A stretch of DNA of 10,536 bases from positions 1 to 10,536 of the forward strand of contig CAMZGB010000029.1 in the NCBI GenBank assembly GCA_947306285.1, written 5' to 3'. The notes beneath the pieces were generated by a model. That model saw nothing but the letters and a program-made list of their open reading frames with translations. It was not told where the DNA came from and did no database searches. The first letter of the stretch is position 1. Each line of letters begins with the position of its first letter. The position numbers and the translations under genes were made by a program. Below, piece after piece: positions 1 through 6,745 of the stretch. Source of the DNA: an uncultured Lachnospira sp. (GTDB lineage Bacteria; Bacillota; Clostridia; Lachnospirales; Lachnospiraceae).

Positions 1-190
1 TGTCCTCTAGTTTGAAGACTTTTAGGTTGATGGAATTAGTGTATTCTTCTATTAAGTTGTCCAGGTCATCTTTTGTGTGATCTAAGACAAGTATAGTTTC
101 GAAGTCCTTGTAATCCTGCTCCGAAATACTTTCCAAACAGTCAGACAGATAACCTGTATTTGTTTTGTGTGTAACAATAATGCTAAGCAT
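1..190 (-). CDS. Family 2 glycosyltransferase, N-terminal part (cut by window edge)
   Basis: Reading leftward from an ATG at 190 gives 63 codons that run off the left edge. The protein opens with MLSIIVTHKTN, followed by YLSDCLESISEQ and a DFETILVLD segment. This is the first beta strand and helix of the GT-A nucleotide-binding fold of family 2 glycosyltransferases. The DxD metal-binding motif and acceptor site lie outside the window. An excellent Shine-Dalgarno (TGGAGG) sits 5 bases upstream of the ATG, and the gene begins 18 bases after the tagD stop, so it is the second gene of the tagD operon. Inference: it adds a sugar to the same CDP-glycerol-dependent polymer. Firmicute proteins that begin this way sometimes carry a C-terminal glycerophosphotransferase domain, so a bifunctional enzyme is possible but cannot be judged here. 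Confidence 0.85.
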   Translation of the reverse strand, partial: MLSIIVTHKTNTGYLSDCLESISEQDYKDFETILVLDHTKDDLDNLIEEYTNSINLKVFKLED

Positions 191-208
191 ATATCCTCCA
201 GACTCAAA

Positions 209-601
209 CTATTTGTTGTTCAAGTCATCCTTAATCTGTGTAGTTGAGATGCCCTCAGTTCTTGGTAGGTAAACGACTTCGCAGTAGTCTTTTAGGAAGT
301 CAAATTTGCCTTCCCAGTCATTTCCCATTACGAAAACATCTATATCGTTATCCTTAACATCATCAATTTTCTGCTCCCAGTTGTTTTCAGGGATAACCTC
401 GTCCACATATTTTATGGCCTCAAGCACCAATTTTCTCTCTTCATATGTAAAGTAGCACTTCTTTTGCTTCATGTTCCAGTTAAACTCGTCAGTTGATAGG
501 ACAACTACCAAGTAATCGCCCAATTCTTTCGCTCTTCTAAGCAAATTTATATGTCCGTAGTGAAGCATATCAAAAGTGCCATATGTAATAACTTTTTTCA
601 T
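209..601 (-). CDS. tagD: Glycerol-3-phosphate cytidylyltransferase (TagD/TarD)
   Basis: This 130-residue cytoplasmic enzyme makes CDP-glycerol and pyrophosphate from CTP and sn-glycerol 3-phosphate, providing the donor for the three glycerophosphotransferases nearby. It begins MKKVITYGTFDMLHYGHINL, with the cytidylyltransferase HxGH motif (HYGH, residues 14-17). It ends with the family signature RTEGISTT (residues 114-121), and VMGNDWEGKFDFL (about 91-103) is also typical of TagD. Length matches the roughly 130-residue family standard, so the gene is intact. I chose the ATG at 601 because the protein then starts exactly where the family does; an in-frame ATG at 661 would add 20 residues with no family counterpart. 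The Shine-Dalgarno for 601 is poor (AAAAAGG, 16 bases away), and a tiny ORF ends 5 bases before it, so translation may be coupled. It is the first gene of a leftward operon with its own promoter. Confidence 0.95.
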   Translation of the reverse strand: MKKVITYGTFDMLHYGHINLLRRAKELGDYLVVVLSTDEFNWNMKQKKCYFTYEERKLVLEAIKYVDEVIPENNWEQKIDDVKDNDIDVFVMGNDWEGKFDFLKDYCEVVYLPRTEGISTTQIKDDLNNK

Positions 602-606
602 AATAA

Positions 607-648
607 TTAGAACAATACCTTTTTGCACACTAAAAAATAAAAAGGCAT
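607..648 (-). other. Possible 13-codon leader ORF ahead of tagD
   Basis: The untranslated leader of tagD contains an ATG at 648 that opens a 13-codon frame (MPFYFLVCKKVLF) ending in TAA at 607-609, five bases before the tagD ATG. The strongest Shine-Dalgarno in the leader, AAAGGAG (652-658), lies only 3 bases from this ATG, which is shorter than optimal. The tagD ATG itself has only a weak, distant site. Inference: ribosomes may load at the leader ORF and reach tagD by coupling. The peptide has no recognised function and could simply be fortuitous. Confidence 0.3.
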
Positions 649-674
649 TATCTCCTTTCATAAAGTCTCATAAT

Positions 675-703
675 ATTATAACTTATGCACCCACAATTAT
701 CAA
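675..703 (-). promoter_or_regulatory. Sigma-A-type promoter for the tagD operon
   Basis: On the minus strand there is TTGATA (698-703), a 17-base spacer and a perfect TATAAT (675-680). Transcription would start near 668, giving a leader of about 65 bases before the tagD ATG at 601. The ATG at 661 would then be almost at the 5' end of the message, which further argues against it as the tagD start. Confidence 0.65.
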
Positions 704-774
704 TAAATATGGGGCTTTCGCCGAACATCTTTTCGAGGCTGAATTCCCTAAAATGTGGTAAATTTTCTCATATG

Positions 775-783
775 TGATAAAAT
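775..783 (+). promoter_or_regulatory. Probable extended -10 promoter for the gene at 824
   Basis: TGATAAAAT (775-783) has the TGn extension followed by TAAAAT, five of six matches to TATAAT. No convincing -35 box lies at the correct distance, so an extended -10 promoter is the best reading. The start of transcription would be near 790, leaving room for the GGAGG site at 806-810. The same TGATAAAAT string is the -10 of the minus-strand promoter at 6647-6675. Confidence 0.4.
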
Positions 784-823
784 AACACCTGTGTAAAAAA
801 CTACTGGAGGATTTTTACTTTTT

Positions 824-2017
824 ATGAAGTACATAAAGCAGTTTTTAACAAATTTTTATAAATTATTCGCAATGACTATTAGATTTAAAGAAAACGTAAT
901 AGTCTTTGAAAGTTCTATGTTTAGAAATTACACGGGAAATCCTCGCTACATCTACGAAGAATTTGTAAAACAGGGCTTGGACGAGAAGTTTGATGTTTAT
1001 TGGGCTTTCAAAAACGTGAAAGATGTAGATCTAAGTAAGATTCCTGGTAAGTTTAAGACGATTACTTACAAAACTATGCCTTTCTTTAAGGTTTATTCGT
1101 CTGCTGCTTTTATAGTTTCTGATAGCAGGCTTCCACGATATCTTCACAAGAACCGTAAGGGTCAGTACATCCAGACTTGGCACGGAACACCTCTTAAGAA
1201 ACTTGCTCTAGATATGGAAGCAATCGATATGGCAGGAAACACTAATGTCGACAGATATCACAAGCACTTTAGAAAGAGTATTGCAGCTTGGGATTATCTT
1301 TTGTCACAAAATTCCTATTCAACAAAGATTTTCAGAAGCTGTTTTGATTTTGATAAGACAATTTTAGAGGTTGGATACCCTAGAAACGATAAGCTACTTA
1401 ACACTACTGCTAGTCAAATCTATGAGCTTAAGCGCGAGATGGGCCTTCCTCTTAATAAAAAGGTCATTTTGTATGCTCCAACATGGCGCGACAACCAGTA
1501 TTATGACCTTGGCAAATACAAATTTGCAAACCAGATGGACTTTGACGCACTCCGCGATGCTATTTCAGATGAGTATGTGATGATAGTTAAATATCACTAC
1601 CTAATCAAGGATTCAGTTGACTGGAGTAAATACGAAGGCTTTGTTTATCAGTTTGATGAGGGCTGCGACATAGCAGATCTCTATCTAGTTTCTGATATGC
1701 TAATCACGGACTACTCTTCTGTAATGTTTGATTACAGCGTTTTGAATCGTCCAATCGTATTCTTCACTTACGACTACGACGAATATATGAATGATCTTCG
1801 TGGCTTCTACTTCGACTTTAAGGAAGAAGCTCCAGGACCATTGGTATATAACAATGATGAGTTGATAGGCTCGATTAAGAATTATAATAGCGAGGATTGG
1901 TCAGAGAAATATGAAGCGTTCCACGATAAATATAATCATTGCGACGAGGGAACCGCATCAAAAGCAATTGTAGATTTAATATTAGAAAATTCATTCTTAA
2001 GCAAAATTGAAGAATAA
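824..2017 (+). CDS. CDP-glycerol glycerophosphotransferase family protein
   Basis: This 397-residue protein belongs to the TagB/TagF family (Glyphos_transf), which transfers glycerol-phosphate from CDP-glycerol to a lipid-linked acceptor at the inner face of the membrane. The diagnostic motifs appear in order: QTWHGTPLKK (residues 117-126), GYPRND (184-189), ILYAPTWRD (215-223), KYHY (256-259) and ITDYSSVMFDY (294-304). H120 and H258 fit the two conserved histidines known to be critical in TagF. The basic, hydrophobic first 20 residues probably dock on the membrane. At under 400 residues it is a stand-alone catalytic domain, like TagB, without the N-terminal extension of TagF. The only plausible start is the ATG at 824, with GGAGG 13 bases upstream, a rather long gap. 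It appears monocistronic and converges on the operon to its right. Whether it is a primase or a polymerase cannot be told from sequence. Confidence 0.92.
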   Translation: MKYIKQFLTNFYKLFAMTIRFKENVIVFESSMFRNYTGNPRYIYEEFVKQGLDEKFDVYWAFKNVKDVDLSKIPGKFKTITYKTMPFFKVYSSAAFIVSDSRLPRYLHKNRKGQYIQTWHGTPLKKLALDMEAIDMAGNTNVDRYHKHFRKSIAAWDYLLSQNSYSTKIFRSCFDFDKTILEVGYPRNDKLLNTTASQIYELKREMGLPLNKKVILYAPTWRDNQYYDLGKYKFANQMDFDALRDAISDEYVMIVKYHYLIKDSVDWSKYEGFVYQFDEGCDIADLYLVSDMLITDYSSVMFDYSVLNRPIVFFTYDYDEYMNDLRGFYFDFKEEAPGPLVYNNDELIGSIKNYNSEDWSEKYEAFHDKYNHCDEGTASKAIVDLILENSFLSKIEE

Positions 2018-2047
2018 AAAAGAACTCCATTCGGAGTTCTTTTTTTA
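2014..2047. terminator. Bidirectional intrinsic terminator between convergent genes
   Basis: An 8-bp GC-containing stem AGAACTCC/GGAGTTCT (2021-2028 and 2033-2040) with an ATTC loop is flanked by an A-tract on the left and a T-tract on the right. It therefore ends in a U-run on both strands. The stop codon of the rightward gene (2015-2017) and the stop codon of the leftward gene (2045-2047) both lie in the flanking tracts. Confidence 0.9.
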
Positions 2048-3244
2048 TTTAATAACTTTTTTCGCGACTTCCAATCCTTTATTGATTCCATCCAAATGGT
2101 TAAATTTTTGATTAAACATTGAGTATCTGGCATCCGGGATAAATAGTATTGTATCCTCTATTGCTTTAGCCAATTCATCTTGTGTTTTTGCTATTGGTCC
2201 AGGCAACTCACTCTGGTCTAGATAGAAATCTCTAGCGTTTGCTTTGTAATCATCATAATCGTACATATAGAAGATGATTGGTCTTTTTAAGTTTGCATAG
2301 TCGAAGAATACTGATGAGTAGTCTGTAATAAGCATATCACTTACTATGTACAAATCGTTTATATCTTCGTAATCAGAAACATCTATCACAAAATCTTTTA
2401 ATCTGGAGAAATTCATATTCTTAGCCACAAAGTAATGCGCTCTAAATAGAATTATGTATTCGTCTCCAATTTGTTCTTGAAGTTTTTCAAAATCTATTCC
2501 TACTGTATTCTCATATCCACTAACCTCTGAGTGCTTGTTGTCTCTAAAAGTTGGTGCGTAAAGAATTATCTTCTTTCCTCTAGGAATATCTAATTCTCTT
2601 AAGATTGAATTAACCTTTGCTTGATCAAAAGTGAATAAAGCGTCGTTTCTAGGATAGCCTGTCTCTAGAACTATATCTTCTCTTCCCTGCAAACCAAATG
2701 CAGAAACTAATTTTTCACTACAGTACTTTGAAGGAGAAATCATATATGAGAACTTCTTTCCCTCTTTGCCGTAGTCCATTTCACTATTTGACAAATCTAG
2801 TCCAATTTTCTTTAATGGCGTTCCATGCCATGTCTGAATATATACTTGATTCTTTCTTGGCTTTAAGAAGGGCCTAACATTCGAATTCATTACCCAATAT
2901 TTCGCTCTGGCTAAATCTTTGTAATAGCCATAAGTCTCATATTTGTGAACAGTGATAGTTCCTCCACCGATTGAGTCAGGTGCACCCATTAACTTCTTCA
3001 TAGTTTTTTTGAAGTTATGAATTTTTGCGTCGCGAAGCCCCCATATAAACTCGTAATCTTCATATTCTCCAGAGTCTCTCATCTCTTCGAAGATGGCTTT
3101 TGGGCTACAACTAAAATTTCTTCCCTGATAGCTCTCGAAGAAAACCACTTTGTCTTCAACTTTTGTTCTAAGACAAGCAATTTTGTATAGTATTCTTTTG
3201 TACACGAGCATTATTGCTCTCAATATATTTTTAATTATTTTCAT
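2045..3244 (-). CDS. CDP-glycerol glycerophosphotransferase family protein
   Basis: This is a 399-residue TagB/TagF-family enzyme predicted to move glycerol-phosphate from CDP-glycerol to a membrane-bound acceptor. Motifs: QTWHGTPLKK (residues 137-146), GYPRND (196-201), ILYAPTFRDN (227-236), FRAHY (267-271) and ITDYSSVFFDY (306-316). H140 and H270 fit the two essential family histidines. A basic amphipathic N-terminus (about 1-28) suits peripheral membrane binding. It resembles the protein encoded at 824-2017 more than the one at 3231-4373: both share a V.FFES or V.VFES opening, IQTWHGTPLKK, GYPRND and a DLY-I/L-VSDMLITDYSS stretch. It is the last gene of the leftward operon. Its ATG lies inside the end of the upstream gene (14-base overlap) with only a weak GGA site, so translation is probably coupled. 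It ends in the shared bidirectional terminator. Confidence 0.92.
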   Translation of the reverse strand: MKIIKNILRAIMLVYKRILYKIACLRTKVEDKVVFFESYQGRNFSCSPKAIFEEMRDSGEYEDYEFIWGLRDAKIHNFKKTMKKLMGAPDSIGGGTITVHKYETYGYYKDLARAKYWVMNSNVRPFLKPRKNQVYIQTWHGTPLKKIGLDLSNSEMDYGKEGKKFSYMISPSKYCSEKLVSAFGLQGREDIVLETGYPRNDALFTFDQAKVNSILRELDIPRGKKIILYAPTFRDNKHSEVSGYENTVGIDFEKLQEQIGDEYIILFRAHYFVAKNMNFSRLKDFVIDVSDYEDINDLYIVSDMLITDYSSVFFDYANLKRPIIFYMYDYDDYKANARDFYLDQSELPGPIAKTQDELAKAIEDTILFIPDARYSMFNQKFNHLDGINKGLEVAKKVIK

Positions 3245-4373
3245 TATCCAAATAGTTTGTGGCGATTCTCATCGCACTTCTTCCATCGTTGTAAGTGTTA
3301 ACCATTGCGTTTACTTCGTGGCGGTCTTCTCTGTAAGTATCAATTCCGTAATCTACAGAGCTGAGGAAGTTTTTAATCTGATCCAAATTCTCAAGTCGAG
3401 GACCTGGCATAAAGTCTTCCGGTTTATCGAAAATAAAGCCTCTCTTCTCTTTGTACTCGTCGAAATCTTCAGTCACAAAACCGATTGGTCTATCAAGCAT
3501 CAAGTAATCAAAGAAAACAGATGAGTAGTCAGTAATTAATGCGTCTGCATTTCTAAGAATTGTGTAAACACTCATATTATTCTCGTTTAGTTGTTTTTCA
3601 TTATAAATATCGATGTGTGAATACTTCATATCACTTAAGGATGCTTCTTGAAGTGGATGAAGTTTTATAATCATTCGCCAATTCTTCATTTTTAGGAAAG
3701 TGTTCAAATCTTCCAACTCTGCTTTGGTTAAAAGAGGAACCAACATATCGTCGTCGTATTCTCTATATGTAGGAAGCCAAACAATCATCCTTCTAGCCCC
3801 ACGAAGAATTGCTGTATCTAAAATTTTGTTTGTCTTAAACATTTCATCGTTTCTTGGATTTCCAAGAACATCTACATCTTCTTCATCGCAACCGAAAATA
3901 TCTGCCATAATAGGTTGATACATTGGGGATGACGCAATCACTTTTGTAAAGAAATGATAGTCCACTTGTTCCAATCCATCCTCTAGGTTACCAATTCTTT
4001 TTAGAGGTGTTCCATGCCAAAGATTTACAACCATCTGATCTTTAGCCGGTTTGATAGGATATTTACCGAAGCAATAGAACGCATATTTTGCCTTGAGGAA
4101 ATACTTGATTCCCTCTTTATTATCAACGAATTTTACATGTTTTGGTGCGTTGAACTGGTAGTCTTCAAAGTCATTTATGCTAACTACAAAATAATACTTT
4201 TCATTATATCCATGTTCAATCAAATAGTCGTAAAAAGCCTTCACATTATCTCTAAACCCTAAATTTGAGTAGAAGAAAATAAGCCGCTTGTCTTTCTTCT
4301 TAATCATATTAAGAAGAGTAAGTGGCTTGAACAAAACCTTTAATGCCGACTTTTTAATATTGTCCTTGTCCAT
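3231..4373 (-). CDS. CDP-glycerol glycerophosphotransferase family protein, divergent paralogue
   Basis: This 380-residue member of the TagB/TagF family is the third in the window. It has NLWHGTPLKRIG (residues 117-128), GNPRND (171-176) where the other two have GYPRND, VWLPTYREY (198-206), IIKLHP (235-240) and ITDYSSVFFDY (280-290). H120 and H239 correspond to the two essential histidines. Its KLHP motif and the replacement of ILYAPT by IVWLPT set it apart from the two sister proteins, so it probably uses a different acceptor. Functional division (priming, extension, side-chain decoration) is inference. It starts 2 bases after the stop of the family 2 glycosyltransferase, with AAGAGG as a well-placed Shine-Dalgarno, and it overlaps the next gene. 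Confidence 0.92.
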   Translation of the reverse strand: MDKDNIKKSALKVLFKPLTLLNMIKKKDKRLIFFYSNLGFRDNVKAFYDYLIEHGYNEKYYFVVSINDFEDYQFNAPKHVKFVDNKEGIKYFLKAKYAFYCFGKYPIKPAKDQMVVNLWHGTPLKRIGNLEDGLEQVDYHFFTKVIASSPMYQPIMADIFGCDEEDVDVLGNPRNDEMFKTNKILDTAILRGARRMIVWLPTYREYDDDMLVPLLTKAELEDLNTFLKMKNWRMIIKLHPLQEASLSDMKYSHIDIYNEKQLNENNMSVYTILRNADALITDYSSVFFDYLMLDRPIGFVTEDFDEYKEKRGFIFDKPEDFMPGPRLENLDQIKNFLSSVDYGIDTYREDRHEVNAMVNTYNDGRSAMRIATNYLDNENN

Positions 4374-4375
4374 CG

Positions 4376-5191
4376 CTAACCTCTTAGTTTTTTCTTATAA
4401 ACCTTTTCCCTAAATTTGTTTGGCATTACCGCTATTAAAACTCTAGCTGATGTATGCGTCAAATAATAGAATCTAGAAATATATCCTACGCTGAGCAAAT
4501 GTTTTTCAAATGCTATTATACATTTGGCATATTCTTTGCCTCCGCGTCGAAGATAAAGGTCATCTCCTGCCCTCATCAAAAGTAGAGATTCTTGAACATT
4601 GTATCCTTTACATCCGTTTTGAAGTAATGTTATCCAAAGATAATAGTCTTCAAAATAATCAAACTCGCCATATCCACCCACTAATTCCACCTTTGATTTT
4701 TTATAAATTACAGATGGGTGATTGAACGGGCTTCTTGATTTTGCAAACTCCCTTATATCTTCATCCAATTCTGGCAGACTTCTTTCTCCTGTTAAGTGAG
4801 TAATATCTCCCTTAAATTCAAAAACATTTGCGCCAACAATGTCTGCGCCAGTCTCTTCCATTGCCTCAAGTTGTTTCTCAATTCTTCCTGGCTTACTGAA
4901 ATCATCGCTGTCCATTCTAGCAACAATTTCATTTTTACATTGCTTAATGCCTTCGTTTAATGCCTTCGCCAAACCCACATTTTCAGGAAGTCTCACAACA
5001 TTAAACAAGCCCGGATTTGCTCTTACAAAAATTGTAATCACTTCATCCAAGCTCTCTGTTAAAGGGCCGTCGCACACTAACACAAAGTCATTTGTAACCA
5101 CGCTCTGCTCAAGCATGCTTTCAATGGCAGTCCTTAAATACTCTGGTTTTTCTTTTTTGTAAACCGACATCAATACTGAATAGTCTGCCAT
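4376..5191 (-). CDS. Family 2 glycosyltransferase (AmsE/WcaA-like)
   Basis: This is a 271-residue GT-A-fold enzyme that adds a sugar from a nucleotide donor to a growing lipid-linked glycan on the cytoplasmic side. The protein starts MADYSVLMSVYKKEKPEYL. It carries the metal and nucleotide-binding motif ARMDSDD (DSDD at residues 94-97), NVGLAKALNEGI (71-82) and the acceptor-base region YFEDYYLW (179-186). A basic tail (KVYKKKLRG) ends the protein. I place the start at the ATG at 5191, because AAAGG (5200-5204) is 8 bases upstream and the gap to the previous stop is one base. A GTG at 5200 would add three residues but its GGAGG site is 12 bases away. The sugar specificity cannot be read from the sequence. 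It sits between the chain-starting enzyme and two glycerophosphotransferases, so it probably builds the unit they act on. Confidence 0.9.
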   Translation of the reverse strand: MADYSVLMSVYKKEKPEYLRTAIESMLEQSVVTNDFVLVCDGPLTESLDEVITIFVRANPGLFNVVRLPENVGLAKALNEGIKQCKNEIVARMDSDDFSKPGRIEKQLEAMEETGADIVGANVFEFKGDITHLTGERSLPELDEDIREFAKSRSPFNHPSVIYKKSKVELVGGYGEFDYFEDYYLWITLLQNGCKGYNVQESLLLMRAGDDLYLRRGGKEYAKCIIAFEKHLLSVGYISRFYYLTHTSARVLIAVMPNKFREKVYKKKLRG

Positions 5192-5192
5192 T

Positions 5193-6617
5193 TTACTCAC
5201 CTTTATATAATTCCTCCATAGGTGATTCTACTTCACCTAAGTCGTATTCTTCTGCTTTTTTCTTTGGGTTTTCTACTTTGGCTGTCTTTTGATCTTTTTC
5301 TACACCCTCTCTGTTTTCTTTGATGAAAAGAATCTTAAATGTCATTAAAAGAAGCTGAATGTCTCTCCAGAAAGAATAGTTTTGAATGTAGAATAAATCT
5401 AGTTTTAGTTTGTCGTATGGAGTTGTATTGTACTTTCCATAAACTTGAGCATAGCCTGTAAGTCCCGCTTTTACTTTAAGTCTAAACTTAAACTCTGGAA
5501 TTTCTTCCAGGTACTCTTCTGCTATCTCTGGTCTCTCAGGACGTGGTCCAACTACGGACATTTGTCCAATCAATATGTTAAACACTTGAGGTAGTTCGTC
5601 CAAATGCGTTGCTCTTAGAACTCTACCTACTTTTGTAATACGATCATCGTCTTTGGCTGCAAGTCTTGCACCTTCGCTCTCACAGTCAACCTTCATACTT
5701 CTAAATTTGATAATCTTAAACTTCTTGCCGTTTCTAGTAATTCGTGGCTGAAGATAGAATATAGGGCCTCTGTCCCAAATCAAATCACCAATTGCAACAA
5801 GAATTGTTATAAATATAGTAGGAATACATAGTATAAGCGAAATAATTATGTCAACCAATCGTTTAAACGCAGCCTGTTCCCACTTAAGTCCTTTAATCTT
5901 TGTAACAAGAAGCGGTGAATCAAACAATGTGTTTTGCCCAGCACCAATAATAATCAAGTCTGAAAGTTTTGGTGTAACATATGCTCTCTTGTCGTGCATA
6001 TAACAGTACTTGATAATTTTATTTCTTCGTCCACTTGGAATATCACAAAGAAGAACAGCCTTGTGTCTTCTTATTGCATCACGAATCTCCTGTGCTGGTG
6101 AATCACAGTGAATTCTATCATCAATTAAATATTTATCTTCTCTAGTTTCAATCTTTTTAACTAAGTTATCTGGATCTCTATCACTATATATTAAAAGAAG
6201 CTTTCTAGGTGGGTATAGCCAACGGTATACTCCAAGGGCAAGCAAACACCAAATCAAACAACAAAGCAAGTTTATAAATGACATGCCTATAAGCGGTGCT
6301 ACATTAACCAACTTCAAAGAAAGCAAAGATGCTTGTAGATATATAAATAAATTAGTGAATATTATCGCAAGAATTTGCGAGAACACGAGATTTGCATACT
6401 GAAGAGTTCCTAATTTGAACGCTCCATATACGTTACAGAATACCAAGAACATTAATCCATATAAAAAGAACAGCACGATGTGTCCTTTGAAGAACAACTC
6501 TGTGCCACCGGCATAATATCTATTCCAGTAAAAAATAAAAATAGCAGTCTGAGCTGCTACTACGATAGCAAGCAAAAACAAGACAACTATTCTTCTGAAT
6601 GCCCTTGATTTTCTCAT
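5193..6617 (-). CDS. WbaP-like polyprenyl-phosphate sugar-1-phosphate transferase (polyisoprenyl glycosylphosphotransferase)
   Basis: This 474-residue integral membrane enzyme is predicted to start glycan assembly by placing a sugar-1-phosphate from a UDP-sugar on undecaprenyl phosphate. Four hydrophobic segments lie at about 9-29, 45-63, 73-98 and 105-133. A soluble middle region (about 135-245) and the bacterial sugar transferase domain (about 250-432) follow. The domain has the re-entrant helix after KRLVD (252-256), IKFRSM (303-308), the catalytic Asp-Glu pair in HLDELPQ (D340, E341), VVGPRPERP (355-363) and AGLTGYAQ (384-391). A lysine- and glutamate-rich tail of about 40 residues extends beyond the domain. 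The ATG at 6617 has AGAGG 8 bases upstream, and a strong promoter lies just before it. It heads a four-gene operon. The length is usual for the long four-TM subfamily. The sugar is unknown. Confidence 0.93.
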   Translation of the reverse strand: MRKSRAFRRIVVLFLLAIVVAAQTAIFIFYWNRYYAGGTELFFKGHIVLFFLYGLMFLVFCNVYGAFKLGTLQYANLVFSQILAIIFTNLFIYLQASLLSLKLVNVAPLIGMSFINLLCCLIWCLLALGVYRWLYPPRKLLLIYSDRDPDNLVKKIETREDKYLIDDRIHCDSPAQEIRDAIRRHKAVLLCDIPSGRRNKIIKYCYMHDKRAYVTPKLSDLIIIGAGQNTLFDSPLLVTKIKGLKWEQAAFKRLVDIIISLILCIPTIFITILVAIGDLIWDRGPIFYLQPRITRNGKKFKIIKFRSMKVDCESEGARLAAKDDDRITKVGRVLRATHLDELPQVFNILIGQMSVVGPRPERPEIAEEYLEEIPEFKFRLKVKAGLTGYAQVYGKYNTTPYDKLKLDLFYIQNYSFWRDIQLLLMTFKILFIKENREGVEKDQKTAKVENPKKKAEEYDLGEVESPMEELYKGE

Positions 6618-6646
6618 AAAAACTACCTCTTATTAAAATCAACTAA

Positions 6647-6675
6647 ATTTTATCAAAGGGCATATTGTTTGTCAA
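6647..6675 (-). promoter_or_regulatory. Sigma-A-type promoter for the leftward glycan operon
   Basis: On the minus strand there is a perfect TTGACA (6670-6675), a 17-base spacer and TAAAAT (6647-6652), preceded by TG as an extended -10. Transcription would start near 6640, about 20 bases before the ATG at 6617. Its -35 overlaps the -35 of the opposite promoter almost completely. Confidence 0.7.
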
Positions 6676-6681
6676 TCAAAC
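6667..6681. repeat. Small palindrome over the shared -35 region
   Basis: GTTTG (6667-6671), five bases, then CAAAC (6677-6681) form an inverted repeat that covers both -35 boxes of the divergent promoters. It could be an operator half-site pair, but it is short and in part follows from the -35 sequences themselves. Confidence 0.3.
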
Positions 6682-6697
6682 GCATTGGTGCTATAAT
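6669..6697 (+). promoter_or_regulatory. Sigma-A-type promoter for the LCP-murG operon
   Basis: TTGTCA (6669-6674), a 17-base spacer and a perfect TATAAT (6692-6697) lie upstream of the gene at 6746. The start of transcription would be near 6704, giving a leader of about 42 bases with AGGAGG at 6735-6740. Confidence 0.65.
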
Positions 6698-6745
6698 ACT
6701 AGCGACTTTCTAATAGGTAAAAATATCCACATTTAGGAGGATTTT

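Noticed and set aside
209..661. Longer tagD form starting at the ATG at 661
   Set aside because: The extra 20 residues have no counterpart in the TagD family, and the predicted transcription start near 668 leaves almost no leader for a ribosome site.
662..823. Riboswitch or small RNA gene in the intergenic region between tagD and the gene at 824
   Set aside because: I see promoters for both directions but no strong paired stem, T-tract or recognisable riboswitch core.
3150..3524. Plus-strand open frame of 124 codons
   Set aside because: It lies antisense to two glycerophosphotransferase genes with clear motifs, and it has no recognisable domain or ribosome site.
4839..5162. Plus-strand open frame of 107 codons
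   Set aside because: It is antisense to the family 2 glycosyltransferase, including its DSDD motif. Composition and lack of a ribosome site mark it as a shadow.
4376..5200. Glycosyltransferase starting at the GTG at 5200
   Set aside because: The ATG at 5191 has AAAGG at an ideal 8-base distance, while GGAGG is 12 bases from the GTG. The difference is only three residues, so this is a preference, not proof.
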